Shown here one piece after another: positions 9,711 to 21,031 of a DNA stretch of 64,000 nt. Below the pieces are notes generated by a model. The model was given only the letters and a program-made list of their open reading frames with translations. It was not told where the DNA came from and ran no database searches. Every line of letters starts with the position of its first letter. The stretch's first letter is position 1. The stretch is taken from NCBI RefSeq assembly GCF_027579695.1, contig NC_083596.1:16021759-16085758 (forward strand). Reading direction: 5' to 3'. The position numbers and the translations under genes are program-made. Origin of the DNA: Neoarius graeffei (lineage: Eukaryota > Chordata > Actinopteri > Siluriformes > Ariidae).

Positions 9711-11004
9711 TTTGAATAGCGCTTTTAACAACAGACATTGTTGCAAAGCAGCTTTTACAGAAAATTAACAACTTTAAACATATGAAGTAATATTATCCCT
9801 ATTAAACTGATTTATCCCTTATGAGCAAGCCTGTGGCGAAGGTAGCAAGGGGAAAACCCCCTTCAGATGACATGAAGAAACTTTGAGAGGAATCAGACTC
9901 GAAAGGGAGCCCATCCTCATTTGGGTGATAACAGATAACGTGATTATAAATAACTCGCTTCTATAACTGTGTCCTATAGAGTCACAAAGTACGACAGTGT
10001 AACCAGGTAATTCGTTATTGTTTTAGCATGAAGTCGGTTTTGTTGACGTTATCAACTGTTCATTGATGGTGAATTGAGTGCAAAACTGTTCATGACAACT
10101 GCAATCCTAAAGTTATCATGGCAATCGTAGTCCTCAGCCATCATAGCAAAACTGTAAGTGTCCAGAGCCGTCTTCCAAGTGTGACTTTGAACTGTTCATA
10201 CGGGGCCGTCCTCTACAGGAGCGATGTGATGAGACTCCAGCCAGAAGTAGGGCATCAGGATGGATCAGACAGGTCTGAGGAGTAGAAAAGGTCAGCATCA
10301 CTGGTGTCTCAGGATCGACATGTAGAGAGAGAGATAAAACACACAAGTTGTTAGGTGTACCCAGTGTGACCTAATGGTTAAGAACAGTATAGATTTTGCG
10401 CTGAGTGCAAGCAGGTACTCCGGCAAAACTAACTATGACCGCATAACTAAAAAGGAGAACCAGAAGGTAACCCAGTCATGAGGGTGCCCTGGGACATAAA
10501 GCAGCCAGCCACTCCTCCATCAACAAACCTGAGTGAATGAGTGAGAGTGGGGGGGGAGGACAGCATCCATACATCCAAGTTTACCAAAACACACTCTGCC
10601 TGAGGACTTTCCGGACCTACTCCTTTACCTAATAAAAAGTTATTAAGAAAAGGCTTGACTAAAAAGATATATTTTCAGCCTAGACTTAAACACTGAGACT
10701 GTGTCTGAGTCCCGAACACAAGTTGGAAGGCATAACTGTGGGGCTTTGTTAGAAAAGGCTCTGCCCCCTGACGTAGTCTTCACTATATGAGGTACCAACA
10801 AATATCCTGCACCTTTTGATCTAAGTAGGCATGTAGGCATGGCAGATCATAAAGGACCAGAAGTTCGCTCAGGTACTGTCGCTCGAGACCATTTGGTGCT
10901 TTATAGGTCAACAGTAGTATTTTATAATCAATGCAAAATTTGATTGGGAGCCAATGTAATGTCGATAAGATAGGGGTGATGTGGTTATATCTTCTAGTTC
11001 TCAT
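9711..11004 (-). pseudogene. LINE fragment: 3' end of a CR1/L2-type reverse transcriptase ORF plus 3' UTR
   Basis: On the minus strand 10643-11004 encodes the C-terminal RT region (HITPILSTLHWLP, YKILLLTYKA, SGGRAFSNKAPQL, FKSRLKIYLFS) with a frameshift between two frames at about 10790-10840. The remaining 9711-10640 is taken as its 3' untranslated region. The 5' part (endonuclease, RT core) is absent, as in a 5'-truncated insertion. The clade name is inferred from these motifs. Confidence 0.7.
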
Positions 11005-11167
11005 TCTTTTTGAGTTTGAAAAGAGTTTGCTAGCATGTCAGGCGGTGCTTCAGCTCTACAGGTTCTACAAGCTAGTCAGTAAATCTAGTACAATTATGTA
11101 CAATTGTACAGGTGAGTGTCATTTTCCATTCATAAGCACTCAAGTGTTTGTTTTATATTTATAAAAG

Positions 11168-12483
11168 CAGGGCTCGGCATTAATGGTAGTCCGACTGTCT
11201 GGGACAACCAAATGTTTGGTCTGGATGAGTCAAATCCACATCTGTCTGTACAATGGGACAAGTTGAATGTTTGCTTGAAAAATCACTATTTTATTGTAAT
11301 TATTCAAGAGTGACATGAATAAAGCTCCATCAAAACTAGTTCAATCCCCTCAGTGATCCAGCTGTGTTACTGTTTATGAAATTCCAGGGAAACCGAGTAC
11401 AGCAGGTGTGCGTGTGTGTAAAAATAACCACGGCGTAATATCTAATTATAGATTATTAGACTCTGGGTTCATCGAAATCAGAATAATGCTGATCAAATAC
11501 CTGAATAAAATAAATATCTGTGGTGAATCTTCATTTCATTCAGACAGTCATTGTATTTTCTTTGGTATGGTATACATTAACCATCACAAATATCGTAAAA
11601 TATTTTGCGGGAATTTTACGACAGTGCCGAACTCCCTTACAGTTTCTTTTCATTCACAACGTGATGGTCATCCTCATCATATTTAATTTGTTTTCTTTCA
11701 GTTTAATTTCTTTAAATTAATTTATACTTCAAGTTTTACTGGGGGCGGCACGGTGGTGTAGTGGTTAGCGCTGTCGCCTCACAGCAAGAAGGTCCTGGGT
11801 TCGAGCCCTGGGGCCGGCGAGGGCCTTTCTGTGTGGAGTTTGCATGTTCTCCCCGTGTCCGCGTGGGTTTCCTCCGGGTGCTCCGGTTTCCCCCACAGTC
11901 CAAAGACATGCAGGTTAGGTTAACTGGTGACTCTAAATTGACCGTAGGTGTGAATGTGAGTGTGAATGGTTGTCTGTGTCTATGTGTCAGCCCTGTGATG
12001 ACCTGGCGACTTGTCCAGGGTGTACCCTGCCTTTCGCCCGTAGTCAGCTGGGATAGGCTCCAGCTTGCCTGCGACCCTGTAGAAGGATAAAGTGGCTAGA
12101 GATAATGAGATGAGATGAGAAGTTTTACTGGATTAATCAAGATGTAACTTTATTTCCTCCAGAAGCTTTGAATTTGTGTGAGTCTAACTCTTAAAACTGC
12201 AGATCAGGTAATGGGCTATAACAAAGCATGCACCTTAATGGGAGCATTGGATAGTTTTTGTTTATTGTTACAGTTAAAGTTTGAGTTTTATTGAAAAATT
12301 ATAAATCATTAACGCAGAATGATTATCGTAACTATACCTGCTTTCTGATAAACTTTGTTAATCACTTTCTTTTCACTGAACTAGGAAATACATAGTAATA
12401 AAAAGGTTATGGTCAGGACAAGTGAAAAATCTTGCTGCTTGTCTGATTGGACAAGTGGATTAAAAAGTTAATGTCGAGCCCTG
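11168..12483. mobile_element. DNA transposon (CAGGGCTCG ends), nonautonomous
   Basis: Left end CAGGGCTCGGCATTAA and right end TTAATGTCGAGCCCTG are inverted repeats. The subterminal parts share GGACAAGT-type words. CAG termini suggest a hAT-type element, but no 8-bp duplication is obvious. A SINE (11743-12119) sits inside. Upstream, 11008-11098 is an inverted fragment of the element at 13060-14229 (shared TTTGCTAGCATGTCAGGC). Confidence 0.55.
11743..12119 (+). mobile_element. tRNA-headed SINE, copy 5, with target-site duplication
   Basis: Full-length SINE flanked by a perfect 12-bp duplication AAGTTTTACTGG (11731-11742 and 12120-12131). A box GGTGTAGTGGTTAGCGC, B box GGTTCGAGCCC, and GATGAGATGAGA tail are all present. 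The duplication shows LINE-type target-primed insertion. Confidence 0.95.
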
Positions 12484-12835
12484 AAACATGTCCCACATTT
12501 ACCTACCATGAACTAAGACCATAAAATATATATACACAGCTAGAGGAGCTGGATAGATGCTCGGATTTAACTTGTATTGCGGTATTATTTCATCATCCTC
12601 TTCATGAACTTGCTCACTTCTACCACTGTTTAACACTACAGACAGTTTACTAACTGCATTACAAGGTTTCTTTGGAACCGGTTGATCTTGGAATAAGCGT
12701 GCTAGCATTTTCCAAACAGCTGTGACATGTCTGATGGAGAAAACGTAGTGAAAACACACAGACAGGGAGACGGACTTTGGCAGTAGTTGGCAGTGAAACA
12801 GTCAGGCAGGGGTTATAGTGTAACCAAGTTGAGGA

Positions 12836-12874
<39 letters not shown>

Positions 12875-13059
12875 CTTTCTTTCTGTCTCTCGAGGTTTTC
12901 TCTCAGGACTGTTATGACATTCAGAATGCACTCTGTTTGGTCTTAAGTGTCTTACCCCTGTCCTATATAGATTCTGTTACTCTCTGGGAGCAAAAAAAAA
13001 AGTAAATAAATAAATAAGCAAATAAACAACAACAACAATAATAATAATCAACATTGTCA
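12484..13059. other. Intron 1 sequence; (CT)n at 12839-12872
   Basis: Contains a CT microsatellite and, on the minus strand at 12499-12759, an 86-codon open frame ending near a GT donor-like site (LNPSIYPAPLAVYIYF). The frame resembles no family I can name and may be an exon of a transposon. A-rich tail-like sequence follows at 12990-13060. Confidence 0.4.
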
Positions 13060-14229
13060 TGTTGCATCAGTCATTGCCAAGTACCCAACTTCATTACTTA
13101 AGTCAAAGTACAGATCCCACTGGTCAAATGTTACTCTGATACAAGTGAAAGTTGTCCAGTCACATTTTTACTTAAGTTAAAGTACTGCAGTACTTACTTT
13201 TAAAAATACTTAAGTATGAAAAGTACATTTTCTGTCAATGCTTACAATACCTAATTGCCTCTGAAGCAACCTACTGGATTTACTGACTAGCTTGTAGAAC
13301 CTATAGAGCTGAAGCTCTGCCTGACATGCTAGCAAACTCTTTTCAAACTCAAAATCATATTGGGTAGCTAACGTTACTAGAAAAGAAAGATTTCTACATT
13401 CTATTTATTTGGCAAGATTATGCTAAAACATATTTCTGAAAGGACTTTAGAAAAGTTAACATTATTCATGTTAGCGTGTAAAAATGGAGTTACGCTAACA
13501 GTGTCCAAGTTAACTAGCTATGTGTTAATGTTAGCCGTGGACAAGGCGATGGCAACTTGGTGGGCAAATCCATAGAACATCATTTGACTAACCAGACTGC
13601 ATAGCTATTGCAACGTTATCGCTAGCTCTAAAAGCACAGACAACTTCATTGCAAGCTTTCTCTTGGAATAAAACGTTTATATACCTTAATATGCTTCTGC
13701 AGGTTGGACGGCGAGTTTTTGTAGGCAATGATATGGTGTGTTTTCGGCAAACAGAGCAAACATTTAAAATGAAAAGAATCTTTAATCCTTTCAGAAAACT
13801 GAAACGTGGGTGCTAGGTATGGCCATGAGTGCGCACATTCTCCAGAAGAACCGCCTCCTTCCATTCTGCCATCAACTGATCGTGTTCAAATAACACTGCT
13901 GAGAAATCACTGAATTTGATTTTATCCAGTCTATGGACGTGACGTGACCCTAGTGATTACTGATCGGCTGTCTCAGTGTCACCTGCGAAAAAACCATCAC
14001 GTTTTAGAAAAGAAAAGAAAAAACATCCACTTTCAAAGTCGCTTCATAGTAACGAATAATGAGGACCTTGACAGAAATGTAGCGGAGTAAAAAGTATGAT
14101 ATTTGTCTTTCAAATGTAGCTAAGTCATAAGTTTCCAACAAAAATAATACTCAAGTAAAATACAGATACTCAAGAAGCGTACTTAAGTACAGTACTCAAG
14201 TAAATGTACTTTGTTACTGTCCACCTCTG
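13060..14229 (-). mobile_element. hAT-like element, left end missing
   Basis: The right end ACTGTCCACCTCTG (14216-14229) and repeated ACTTAAGTA/ACTCAAGTA words near both ends are typical of a fish hAT family whose ends read CAGAGGTGGACAGTAAC. The left terminus is not found. An exon coding a BED-type finger is kept inside (13685-13864, minus). Confidence 0.7.
13685..13864 (-). pseudogene. First exon of a hAT transposase (BED zinc finger)
   Basis: Minus-strand frame MEGGGSSGECAHS... contains FKCLLCLPKTHHI, a Cys-x2-Cys pair, then SPSNLQKHIK with the His, as in BED fingers. The frame runs straight into a donor AAG|GTATAT at 13685/13684. Downstream catalytic exons are absent, so this is a relic of an internally deleted element. 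Confidence 0.6.
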
Positions 14230-14697
14230 GTTATAAATTATAACAATACATTTTATTTATATAGCCCAGTGTATTTCCCCAAGTCGTCAACATTTTAATT
14301 TCATTGCAAAATTCAGAATTCTGAATATACAAGTTTCCCTTATTACTCATTATTGCTCCTAGACCATCCTAAATTTAAATTTTTAATCTATATTACAGAC
14401 TCTAATTTTTGAAAAAGATACAACAAACTCAATTGAAGACATCTACAGCTGTAAGACAATAAAGAATGTCAAATTCAAATTTATTTGTCGTGTACACAAT
14501 CATACAGAGTGGACCATGCAGAGAAATGCTGACTGCAATGCTCCATAGGTCGTGAAGAAAGATTGGGGGGAGGAGAAAAAGCAGAAAAAAAAGAAAAGAA
14601 ATAAAATAAAATGTAATAAATAGAATAAAAAATACAAATGTGATGATGGAGTGCTCTGCAGAATATACACAATATACAGAATATGTACGTATAAATA
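14230..14697. other. Intron 1 sequence, possible LINE 3'-end fragment
   Basis: 14465-14640 has the wording of a recurrent fish repeat (CAAATTTATTTGTCGTGTAC) followed by an A/G-rich stretch. No ORF is supported. Confidence 0.35.
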
Positions 14698-15216
14698 TAT
14701 TTATTCTATCCGCATTCACTGGATATGAGCAATCAAGCACTCTGATTGTCTACTCTACTACTAGGAAATCAGCTCATATACCGTGAGTAGAGAAAAACAA
14801 AATGGCAGAGTGTTTTGCTGAACCAACCGAGGATGAAATAAAAACTCTACTTGAAGACAAAACTGCAAAAAAAGCAACAAAATATGGAATAAAAGTATTT
14901 GATGGTAAGTACGTCTTTTTTTCAAGTATTATTATTATTATTATTATTATAGCATTTTCCACAAATTGCTACTGTCATTACACCGGTTTGTTTGCATTTT
15001 AAGTGGAAATGATTTTGTCGGACATTTTGTATAAAGTTTTTATTTATTGAATTTGCAAAAATGAAAAATGCTCTGTTTCTCAAAATCCAGTGAATGTGGA
15101 TAGAATAAAACAGTTATTCCACTCAATCTCCTCATACATGGTTATAGCCAACTCAGTGCTCATTGCCTCATCGGCTATCAGCTCATGTACGACTTGAATT
15201 CGTGGAATAACTCTCT
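14698..15216 (+). mobile_element. Crypton-like nonautonomous element, copy A
   Basis: The left end TTATTCTATCCGCATTCACT is repeated inverted at 15085-15109, followed by a roughly 105-bp subterminal block (15110-15216) that ends GTGGAATAACT. The same layout recurs in opposite orientation at 29403-31186. An exon at 14802-14904 is the only coding part. The Crypton assignment comes from the exon and is an inference. Confidence 0.55.
14802..14904 (+). pseudogene. First exon of a Crypton/DUF3504-like protein
   Basis: MAECFAEPTEDEIKTLLEDK, then TAKKATKYGIKVF, resembles the N-terminal helix region of Crypton-derived tyrosine recombinase proteins. It ends at a clean donor GATG|GTAAGT (14904/14905). 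The rest of the gene is missing. A second copy reads on the minus strand ending near 31095 (MADRVAEPTEDEIKALVE). Confidence 0.5.
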
Positions 15217-16088
15217 TAAATAGTTCTGCAATATACAGAATATGTATATAATACACCAAATGGAGCTTTGCTGGCAAAGGTTTCAATGATATTTAACATC
15301 AACAAAAGTAACCAATTTAACCGGAAAAACTATGGCGCGTAAACCAACTGGTATAAAAATGGACTCCAAATTTTAATCAGCTACTTGGAGGCAGTCAGTT
15401 TTATAAAAGTACTGCCAATACCTGTGCTACTTTTCAGAAAACTATTAATACCATATTGCCCAACTTTAGCTGTAATGATTCAGATGTGAGTCATTTTATC
15501 TTTACTTTTGCTTTCTTCTACCTGGAGTTTTATTATCGTGGCCTCGCCCATGATAAGACCTTTTTTTCAGTCGCCTTGTGCATCACTCTGCTTCATGGTC
15601 GACCCTCTGAGGTTCTCTCGGTGGTACACTGGCTCTCTCAGGCCCTGTGTTTTTCGCTTCAGCTTTCTGGCTTTAATTCATTTATCCCCAGCGTTATGAA
15701 ACTTGAAAGCTTCCTGACGTTGCATGCTCATTATGTTCCTACCTGATGCTCCTCAGCTATCATCCTTTTATGAAGTCCTAGCAACAGGTTGAACTGAGCT
15801 CGGAGTTTCTTTAACTCGCCACCTCCTCTGTGTCATTAGTGTGTTAAATGCACTGGAAGAATGAGGAGATGGAATAAAGTGCGGAAAACGTGTGGCCGGA
15901 TGAACCACTGAGGTAGTGTTTAATTGCAGGTGTGTGATCAAGACGTGCAAAAGTGCAGCTTTTAGTCTTGGCTAGAGATACAGTGTATGGGCACAAGAGT
16001 AACATGACACAAATTAAAAAAAAAATGTTCTTTGAGTTTTGGGGATGGATAATATTGATTAAAATGAAAGCTGAACTAAAGTTTATAC

Positions 16089-16090
<2 letters not shown>
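15217..16090. other. Intron 1 sequence with no recognised feature
   Basis: Several short ORFs but no recognisable motif or repeat. Confidence 0.5.

Positions 16091-16128
<38 letters not shown>
16091..16128 (+). repeat. (CT)n microsatellite serving as the polypyrimidine tract of exon 2
   Basis: About 19 CT units, then GTGTGCAG and exon 2 at 16137. No other pyrimidine tract lies between the repeat and the AG, so the microsatellite itself is the acceptor tract. Confidence 0.9.
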
Positions 16129-16133
<5 letters not shown>

Positions 16134-16136
16134 CAG

Positions 16137-16243
16137 TGGGAAGATCGTGTCTCCAAAGTGGAAATCCTTCAAAGGTCTGAGGCTGCTGTGGAGGGATAAA
16201 ATCCGTCTGAATAATGGAATCTGGAGAGCCTGGTTCATTCAGT
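16137..16243 (+). CDS. mlxipl: mlxipl exon 2 (Mondo conserved region III)
   Basis: Encodes S-GKIVSPKWKSFKG, RLLWRDKIRLNN and IWRAWFIQ, the 14-3-3-binding/low-glucose inhibitory region. It enters in phase 2 and leaves in phase 1 at T|GTGAGC. A Gly sits where human ChREBP has Ala (NNGIWRAW). Confidence 0.94.
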
Positions 16244-16524
16244 GTGAGCTCCTCTAGTCTGAGATACACCACAACTACCAGATTTGTGAGCTCAAATGTT
16301 AAAAGAAAGGAAATGACCCCAAAACAATCTCATGGAAAATGATTGTCAACACTTTCTAACCAATCAATGAGAATTGTGGTTCTCAGTAAGGAATAAATCA
16401 CGACAGGACATGCTGTTAGAAGAAAACGAGACCGTCAATAACGGCGTAACTCGCTCTGGCCCCGTCTAGTCCAGAAGGAACGATCTAAAGTGGGCCACCT
16501 TGCACAATAAATGTTGCAAACTAT

Positions 16525-16965
16525 ATACAAGCTATATCCACCCTAGGAATACTGACCTATTTGCCAGAAAGAATCCAAAACGACGAGGAATTGACCGAGA
16601 AGAAGTGATTTTTTGTTGAACTGCTCATTAAGGCTTAATTAGTCCATAACTTCATTAATAATTGTAATTAAGCAAATCTGGGTAGAAGTTATATGCACCC
16701 TAGGAACCCCTACCTTCATGCCAGAAAGAATCAAAATCGGTGAAGAATTGAGGGAGAAGAAGCGATTTGTGTGGAAACTGCTCATTAGTGCTTAATTACT
16801 CCATATCTTCATTATTAATTGCAATTATGCAAATTTGGGTAGAAGCTATATGCACCCCAGGCAGACCTACCTTCCTGCCAAAAAGAATAAAAATCAGGTG
16901 AAGAATTGAGAGAGAAGAAGCGATTTTCGTGAAATGCGGACGGACAACGGACAACACATGATGGC
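16525..16965. repeat. Three tandem ~155-bp repeats
   Basis: Units begin near 16527, 16681 and 16838 with TATATGCACCCTAGG-like text, followed by CTGCCAGAAAGAAT, GAAGAATTGAGGGAGAAGAAG and CTCATTAGTGCTTAATT. Divergence among units is moderate, so this is an old tandem array. It ends in GGACGGACAACGGACAAC. Confidence 0.85.
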
Positions 16966-17045
16966 ATAAGCTCATCACCTGTAAGCCGGATGAGCTCATA
17001 ACCGATGAAGGGTTGATTTGGAATCCAATAAAAGCTCATGCTTTA

Positions 17046-17743
17046 TTCCTGCTATACCACAGAAAATTGTCAACAGTTGTAACTTTTAATTTGTTAATGA
17101 ATCTAACATCAACATTTTTATCCATTAATACTTTGACTATTTAATGTAACATCTGCAAAACAAGTTAGTTCCTGTTCTAAGAGCTATAAAGAGTTGTTCT
17201 TTGACCAGTCTCTCTTGCCTTTTTTTTTGTCTCTGGCTTAGAGATAAGACAAAAAGACCGCTTGTCGTGTTACAGAGAAGCTGTAAACTGCAAAACGTCC
17301 TGTCTTTCTGTGTCCCAAAACTTACTGACTGTTACAAAGTGCTGACACTGGAGGCTCCTTCCATACATGTTAAATATATATCTCTTTACGAAAAGCTTCA
17401 CCATATCAATAATTGTACATTTTTGCATTTAACCCCCCCACACATTTAAAAAAAAAATCAGGTTATTAGGCTTAGTTTATATGGATCACCCTTATGAGTC
17501 GTGAGTACTTGTTACGAACGATAGTGTTATAACGAGTGCATGATTATAAACCTGTGATTTGCTCTGTAGACGACACTACTGTCAGAGCTGCTCTTATAGG
17601 AAATTAATCAACACTTTCTGACCAATCAGAATCGAAAATTTAACAGCACTGATAATTTAACCGACAATAATGCACAGTAAGATTTTCTTTTATCTCGAAT
17701 AAAATTGTTACATCAATCAGTTGTTTATTCCGCATGTACAGTA
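17046..17743. other. Intron 2 sequence with no recognised feature
   Basis: AT-rich, with a short C tract and A tract near 17430-17460. No coding or repeat identity assigned. Confidence 0.5.
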
Positions 17744-17836
17744 TACAGTATTGTGCAAAAGTCTTAGGCACCCTATTTTTTCATACACTTTGTTATAGTG
17801 TTTGAAAATCTATTATAGTCTATTTTATGACGTCTA

Positions 17837-18364
17837 CACTACCGTTCAAAAGTTTGGGGTCACTTTGAAATTTCCTTATTTTTGAAAGAAAAGCACTGTT
17901 CTTTTCAATGAAGATCACTTTAAACTAATCAGAAATCCACTCTATACATTGCTAATGTGGTAAATGACTATTCTAGCTGCAAATGTCTGGTTTTTGGTGC
18001 AATATCTCCATAGGTGTATAGAGGCCCATTTCCAGCAACTATCACTCCAGTGTTCTAATGGTACAATGTGTTTGCTCATTGCCTCAGAAGGCTAATGGAT
18101 GATTAGAAAACCCTTGTACAATCATGTTAGCACAGCTGAAAACAGTTGAGCTCTTTAGAGAAGCTATAAAACTGACCTTCCTTTGAGCAGATTGAGTTTC
18201 TGGAGCATCACATTTGTGGGGTCGATTAAATGCTCAAAATGGCCAGAAAAATGTCTTGACTATATTTTCTATTCATTTTACAACTTATGGTGGTAAACAA
18301 AAGTGTGACTTTTCATGGAAAACACAAAATTGTCTGGGTGACCCCAAACTTTTGAACGGTAGTG
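17837..18364. mobile_element. 528-bp Tc1-type MITE, copy 1
   Basis: Ends CACTACCGTTCAAAAGTTTG and inverted CAAACTTTTGAACGGTAGTG, flanked by TA (17835-17836, 18365-18366). An identical-length copy in the opposite orientation lies at 39647-40174. Confidence 0.93.
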
Positions 18365-18702
18365 TATGTTATCGAGTCAGTACAAAAACATTTTAGAGTT
18401 CCAAACGTTCGTTTTCCAGCACAAAATTAAACATTACAGAAAATAATAATATTTGTATCTGAGCAGCATGTTACATAAGAGGTGACTTTTCAGATGAAAA
18501 AAGAAAACATAATGAAGGCTACTGGGTTTTGGTGCAAAATCAAGAAGCAAGTGGAACAAAGTGTCCAGAAGAACTGTGGCTGGTTCTGCAAGATGCTCAG
18601 TAAAACCTACAGCTCATTTCCTTCTTAAACTGCACTCGTTGGACCTAACACTACAATTTTATTTATTTATTTTTAATTAAAAGTAAAGGGTTGTCTCACA
18701 AC

Positions 18703-19037
18703 GGGCGGCACGGTGGTGTAGTGGTTAGCGCTGTTACCTCTCAGCAAGAAGGTTCTGGGTTCGAGCCCAGTGGCCAACGAGGGCCTTTCTGTGTGGAGTT
18801 TGCATGTTCTCCTTGTGTCCGCATGGGTTTCCTCCGGTTTCTCCCAAAGGCATGCAGGTTAGGCTAATTGGTGGCTCTAAATTGAGTGTGAATGGTTGTC
18901 TATGTGTTAGCCCTGTGATGACCTGGCGACTTGTCCAGGGTGTACCCCGCCTCTCACCCATAGTCAGCTGGGATAGGCTCCAGCTTGCCTGCAACCCTGT
19001 TGGACAGGGATAAGCGGCTACAGATAATGGATGGATG
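18703..19037 (+). mobile_element. tRNA-headed SINE, copy 6
   Basis: Flanked by an imperfect duplication (GGTTGTCTCACA at the left, GGTCGTCTCACA at the right). The tail is GATAATGGATGGATG rather than GATGAGA, and the body lacks part of the CACCTACGGTC region. Confidence 0.88.
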
Positions 19038-19228
19038 GGTCGTCTCACACCAAATATTGACTTTGTTTCATTTATTATGGCTTACTGTTTATAGTATTTT
19101 TTTTAAACATTGAAACTTTTCATTTCATTATTTTTTAAGCCATTTTTGGTCTGCAGCATTTCTTTACATGTGCCTCAGACTTTTGTACAGTACTGTATAT
19201 CTTTCTGCACCCAATCTTTCTGCTTTAG

Positions 19229-19311
19229 ATGTGGAGAAAAGGAAAAATCCAGTGTGTGGGTTCGTCACTCCGTTGGAAGGCTCCGAGGCAGACGCCCATC
19301 GCAAACCTGAA
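19229..19311 (+). CDS. mlxipl: mlxipl exon 3
   Basis: Encodes Y-VEKRKNPVCGFVTPLEGSE and ADAHRKPE, joining region III to region IV. Acceptor TTTAG at 19224-19228; donor GAA|GTAATT at 19311/19312; leaves in phase 0. Confidence 0.95.
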
Positions 19312-19534
19312 GTAATTCGCATTAAATGCATGAAATAATCAAAACACAATTTTGCTACATTTGCATGTTTGTTTTGGACATTTTAACATTTTTTTTTAAT
19401 ATACCATGTACCTAAAATGATCTTGTACCACATCATCTACTTTGGATCGCTGAAATAAAACATCATAATGTTAATGTTCAGTGTCTCATTAAACCCACTA
19501 GATAATGCTTCTGTCTGTGTGTTTTGACTTCCAG

Positions 19535-19624
19535 GCGATTGTGCTAGAGGGCAGCTATTGGAAGAGACGGATAGAAGTGGTGATAAAAGAGTATCACAAA
19601 TGGAGGATTTACTACAAGAAGAGG
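19535..19624 (+). CDS. mlxipl: mlxipl exon 4 (region IV, nuclear localisation)
   Basis: Exactly 30 codons: AIVLEGSYWKRRIEVVIKE then YHKWRIYYKKR. This basic region overlaps the nuclear localisation signal and is the most conserved part of the N-terminal glucose-sensing module. Acceptor CCAG, donor AGG|GTGAGA. Confidence 0.95.
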
Positions 19625-19790
19625 GTGAGAGCCTGGCACAGTGACCTGCGGGAAAAATACTGCATGGATTATGTATTTATGCAAACATGCTCAGCATGCT
19701 AATGGAAGGCTTTCATATAATGTGTATTTATTTATACAGTATGTATGAGTCAAAGAACTCAAAGATTTTTCTTCTCTATTTTTACTTTAG

Positions 19791-19823
19791 AAACACAAAG
19801 ATCATGTGCCTGTTCTTCAGACG
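19791..19823 (+). CDS. mlxipl: mlxipl exon 5 (11-codon microexon-like)
   Basis: KHKDHVPVLQT between TTTAG and ACG|GTAAGA, phase 0 on both sides. The KHKD start fits the Mondo family after the KKR of exon 4. Its small size makes it the least certain exon, but flanks and phase are consistent. Confidence 0.75.
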
Positions 19824-19984
19824 GTAAGACACAAAGCTGCAGTAGTGGAATTGTTCTCAAGCTGCTGTTCTGGGATCAGTTTTATAACCTTGATTATCTA
19901 TACCTTTTATCTATATTGATTTTTAAATGATTCTTCTTCAGTGGAGCTCATTGTTTGTTCTCAGCTTAAACCTATCACACACAA

Positions 19985-20246
19985 TAGTTGAGAAGAAGAA
20001 GCCTTTATTTGTCACATATACTGTACATTACAGCACAGGGAAATCCTTTTCTTCACACATTCTATCTTGTAAGGAAGTTGGGGTCAGAGCACAGGGTCCA
20101 CCAAGATGCAGCAACCCTGGAGCACTGTCAAGGGCCCAACAATGGCAGCTTGACAGAGCTGGGGTAGAACTTGTACTTCTTTTTGACCAACAGGGAATGG
20201 GTTCCAGTCTTGTTCGTGCACCAGATTTTGAACCATTTGGCGCCAT
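19985..20246 (-). repeat. Interspersed repeat fragment (noncoding)
   Basis: GCCTTTATTTGTCACATATA followed by GGGTCAGAGCACAGGGTC and CAAGGGCCCAACAATGGCAG: wording of a recurrent teleost repeat, probably a retroposon 3' part. The 73-codon minus ORF across it is not considered real. Confidence 0.5.
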
Positions 20247-20592
20247 CAATCCATCCGTTATCCATAACCACTCATTATCCTGTGCAGGGGCCTATCGCAG
20301 CTGACTATGGACGAGAGGCGGGGTACACCCTGGACAAGTCACCAGACCATTGCAGGGCTGACACTTCAAGACAAACAACCGTTCACACTCATATTCACAC
20401 CTACGGTCAATTTAGAGCCACCAGTTAGCCTAACCTGCATGCTTTTGGACTGTAGGGGAAACTGGAGCACCCAAGGGAAACCTACACAAATATGAGAACA
20501 TGTAAACTCCACACAGAAAGGCCCCCGTCGGCCGCTGGGCTCGAACCCAGAACCTTCTTGCTGTGATGTGACTGTACTAACTGCTGCCCACC
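20247..20592 (-). mobile_element. tRNA-headed SINE, copy 7
   Basis: Minus-strand copy, head at 20592, tail ATCCATCCGTTATCC at 20247. More diverged than most copies (TATGAGAACATGTAAACTCC). Confidence 0.85.
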
Positions 20593-21031
20593 ATTCGGAG
20601 CATTTCAACCAAAAGTAAATTGGTGTGGAACCTGAAAAGTTGGTTCCCAGCTGGAACCAAAATATAGCTGGTTTTTCCAGCATGAACCGTAACATCAGTG
20701 CACAGCAATGGAGAACACAATGGAAAAAGATACATATACAGGAAAAAAATGGACTGAAAACAAATATCTGCAATAACAGACCAAAAGCTCGCAGGTAATC
20801 GATGCACTTGGTCGTCTTGCTACTACTGTTTACTCCCGTTGTGAATTGTGCAACACCCTCTGTTCATGATGCATCCTGGATTACAATGGTTTCACGCAAA
20901 ACTGCTGAAGACGTGGGCCGGTTTGCTAGCTGGCACCAGGGTTCAAAAAATTCTGAATGGAACCGGTTCAAGAACCTATTACCTGTTGGTCAAAAAGCAG
21001 GTATGAGCTCATTTCTTTGTAGGTGTAAGTA
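20593..21031. other. Intron 5 sequence, repeat-like, unassigned
   Basis: Has GGAACC-rich ends (GGTTCCCAGCTGGAACC near 20642; GGAACCGGTTCAAGAACC near 20960) that suggest a small DNA element, but no clean inverted terminus could be set. Confidence 0.35.

Larger units (their letters stand above)
17746..19195. mobile_element. Tc1-like nonautonomous element carrying two insertions
   Basis: Ends CAGTATTGTGCAAAAGTCTT (left) and its inverted match on the right (complement CAGTACTGTACAAAAGTCTG), flanked by TA at 17744-17745 and 19196-19197. Inside are a 528-bp MITE (17837-18364) and a SINE (18703-19037). Without them about 575 bp remain and no transposase. Confidence 0.85.

Noticed and set aside
11761..12090. 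Recurrent ORF (VSAVASQQEG ... LQLACDPVE) seen at many places
   Set aside because: It is the abundant SINE translated; it occurs in every copy and lacks coding evidence.
12499..12759. 86-codon minus ORF as a real gene
   Set aside because: No recognisable domain, single exon only; kept as a possible transposon exon at low confidence.
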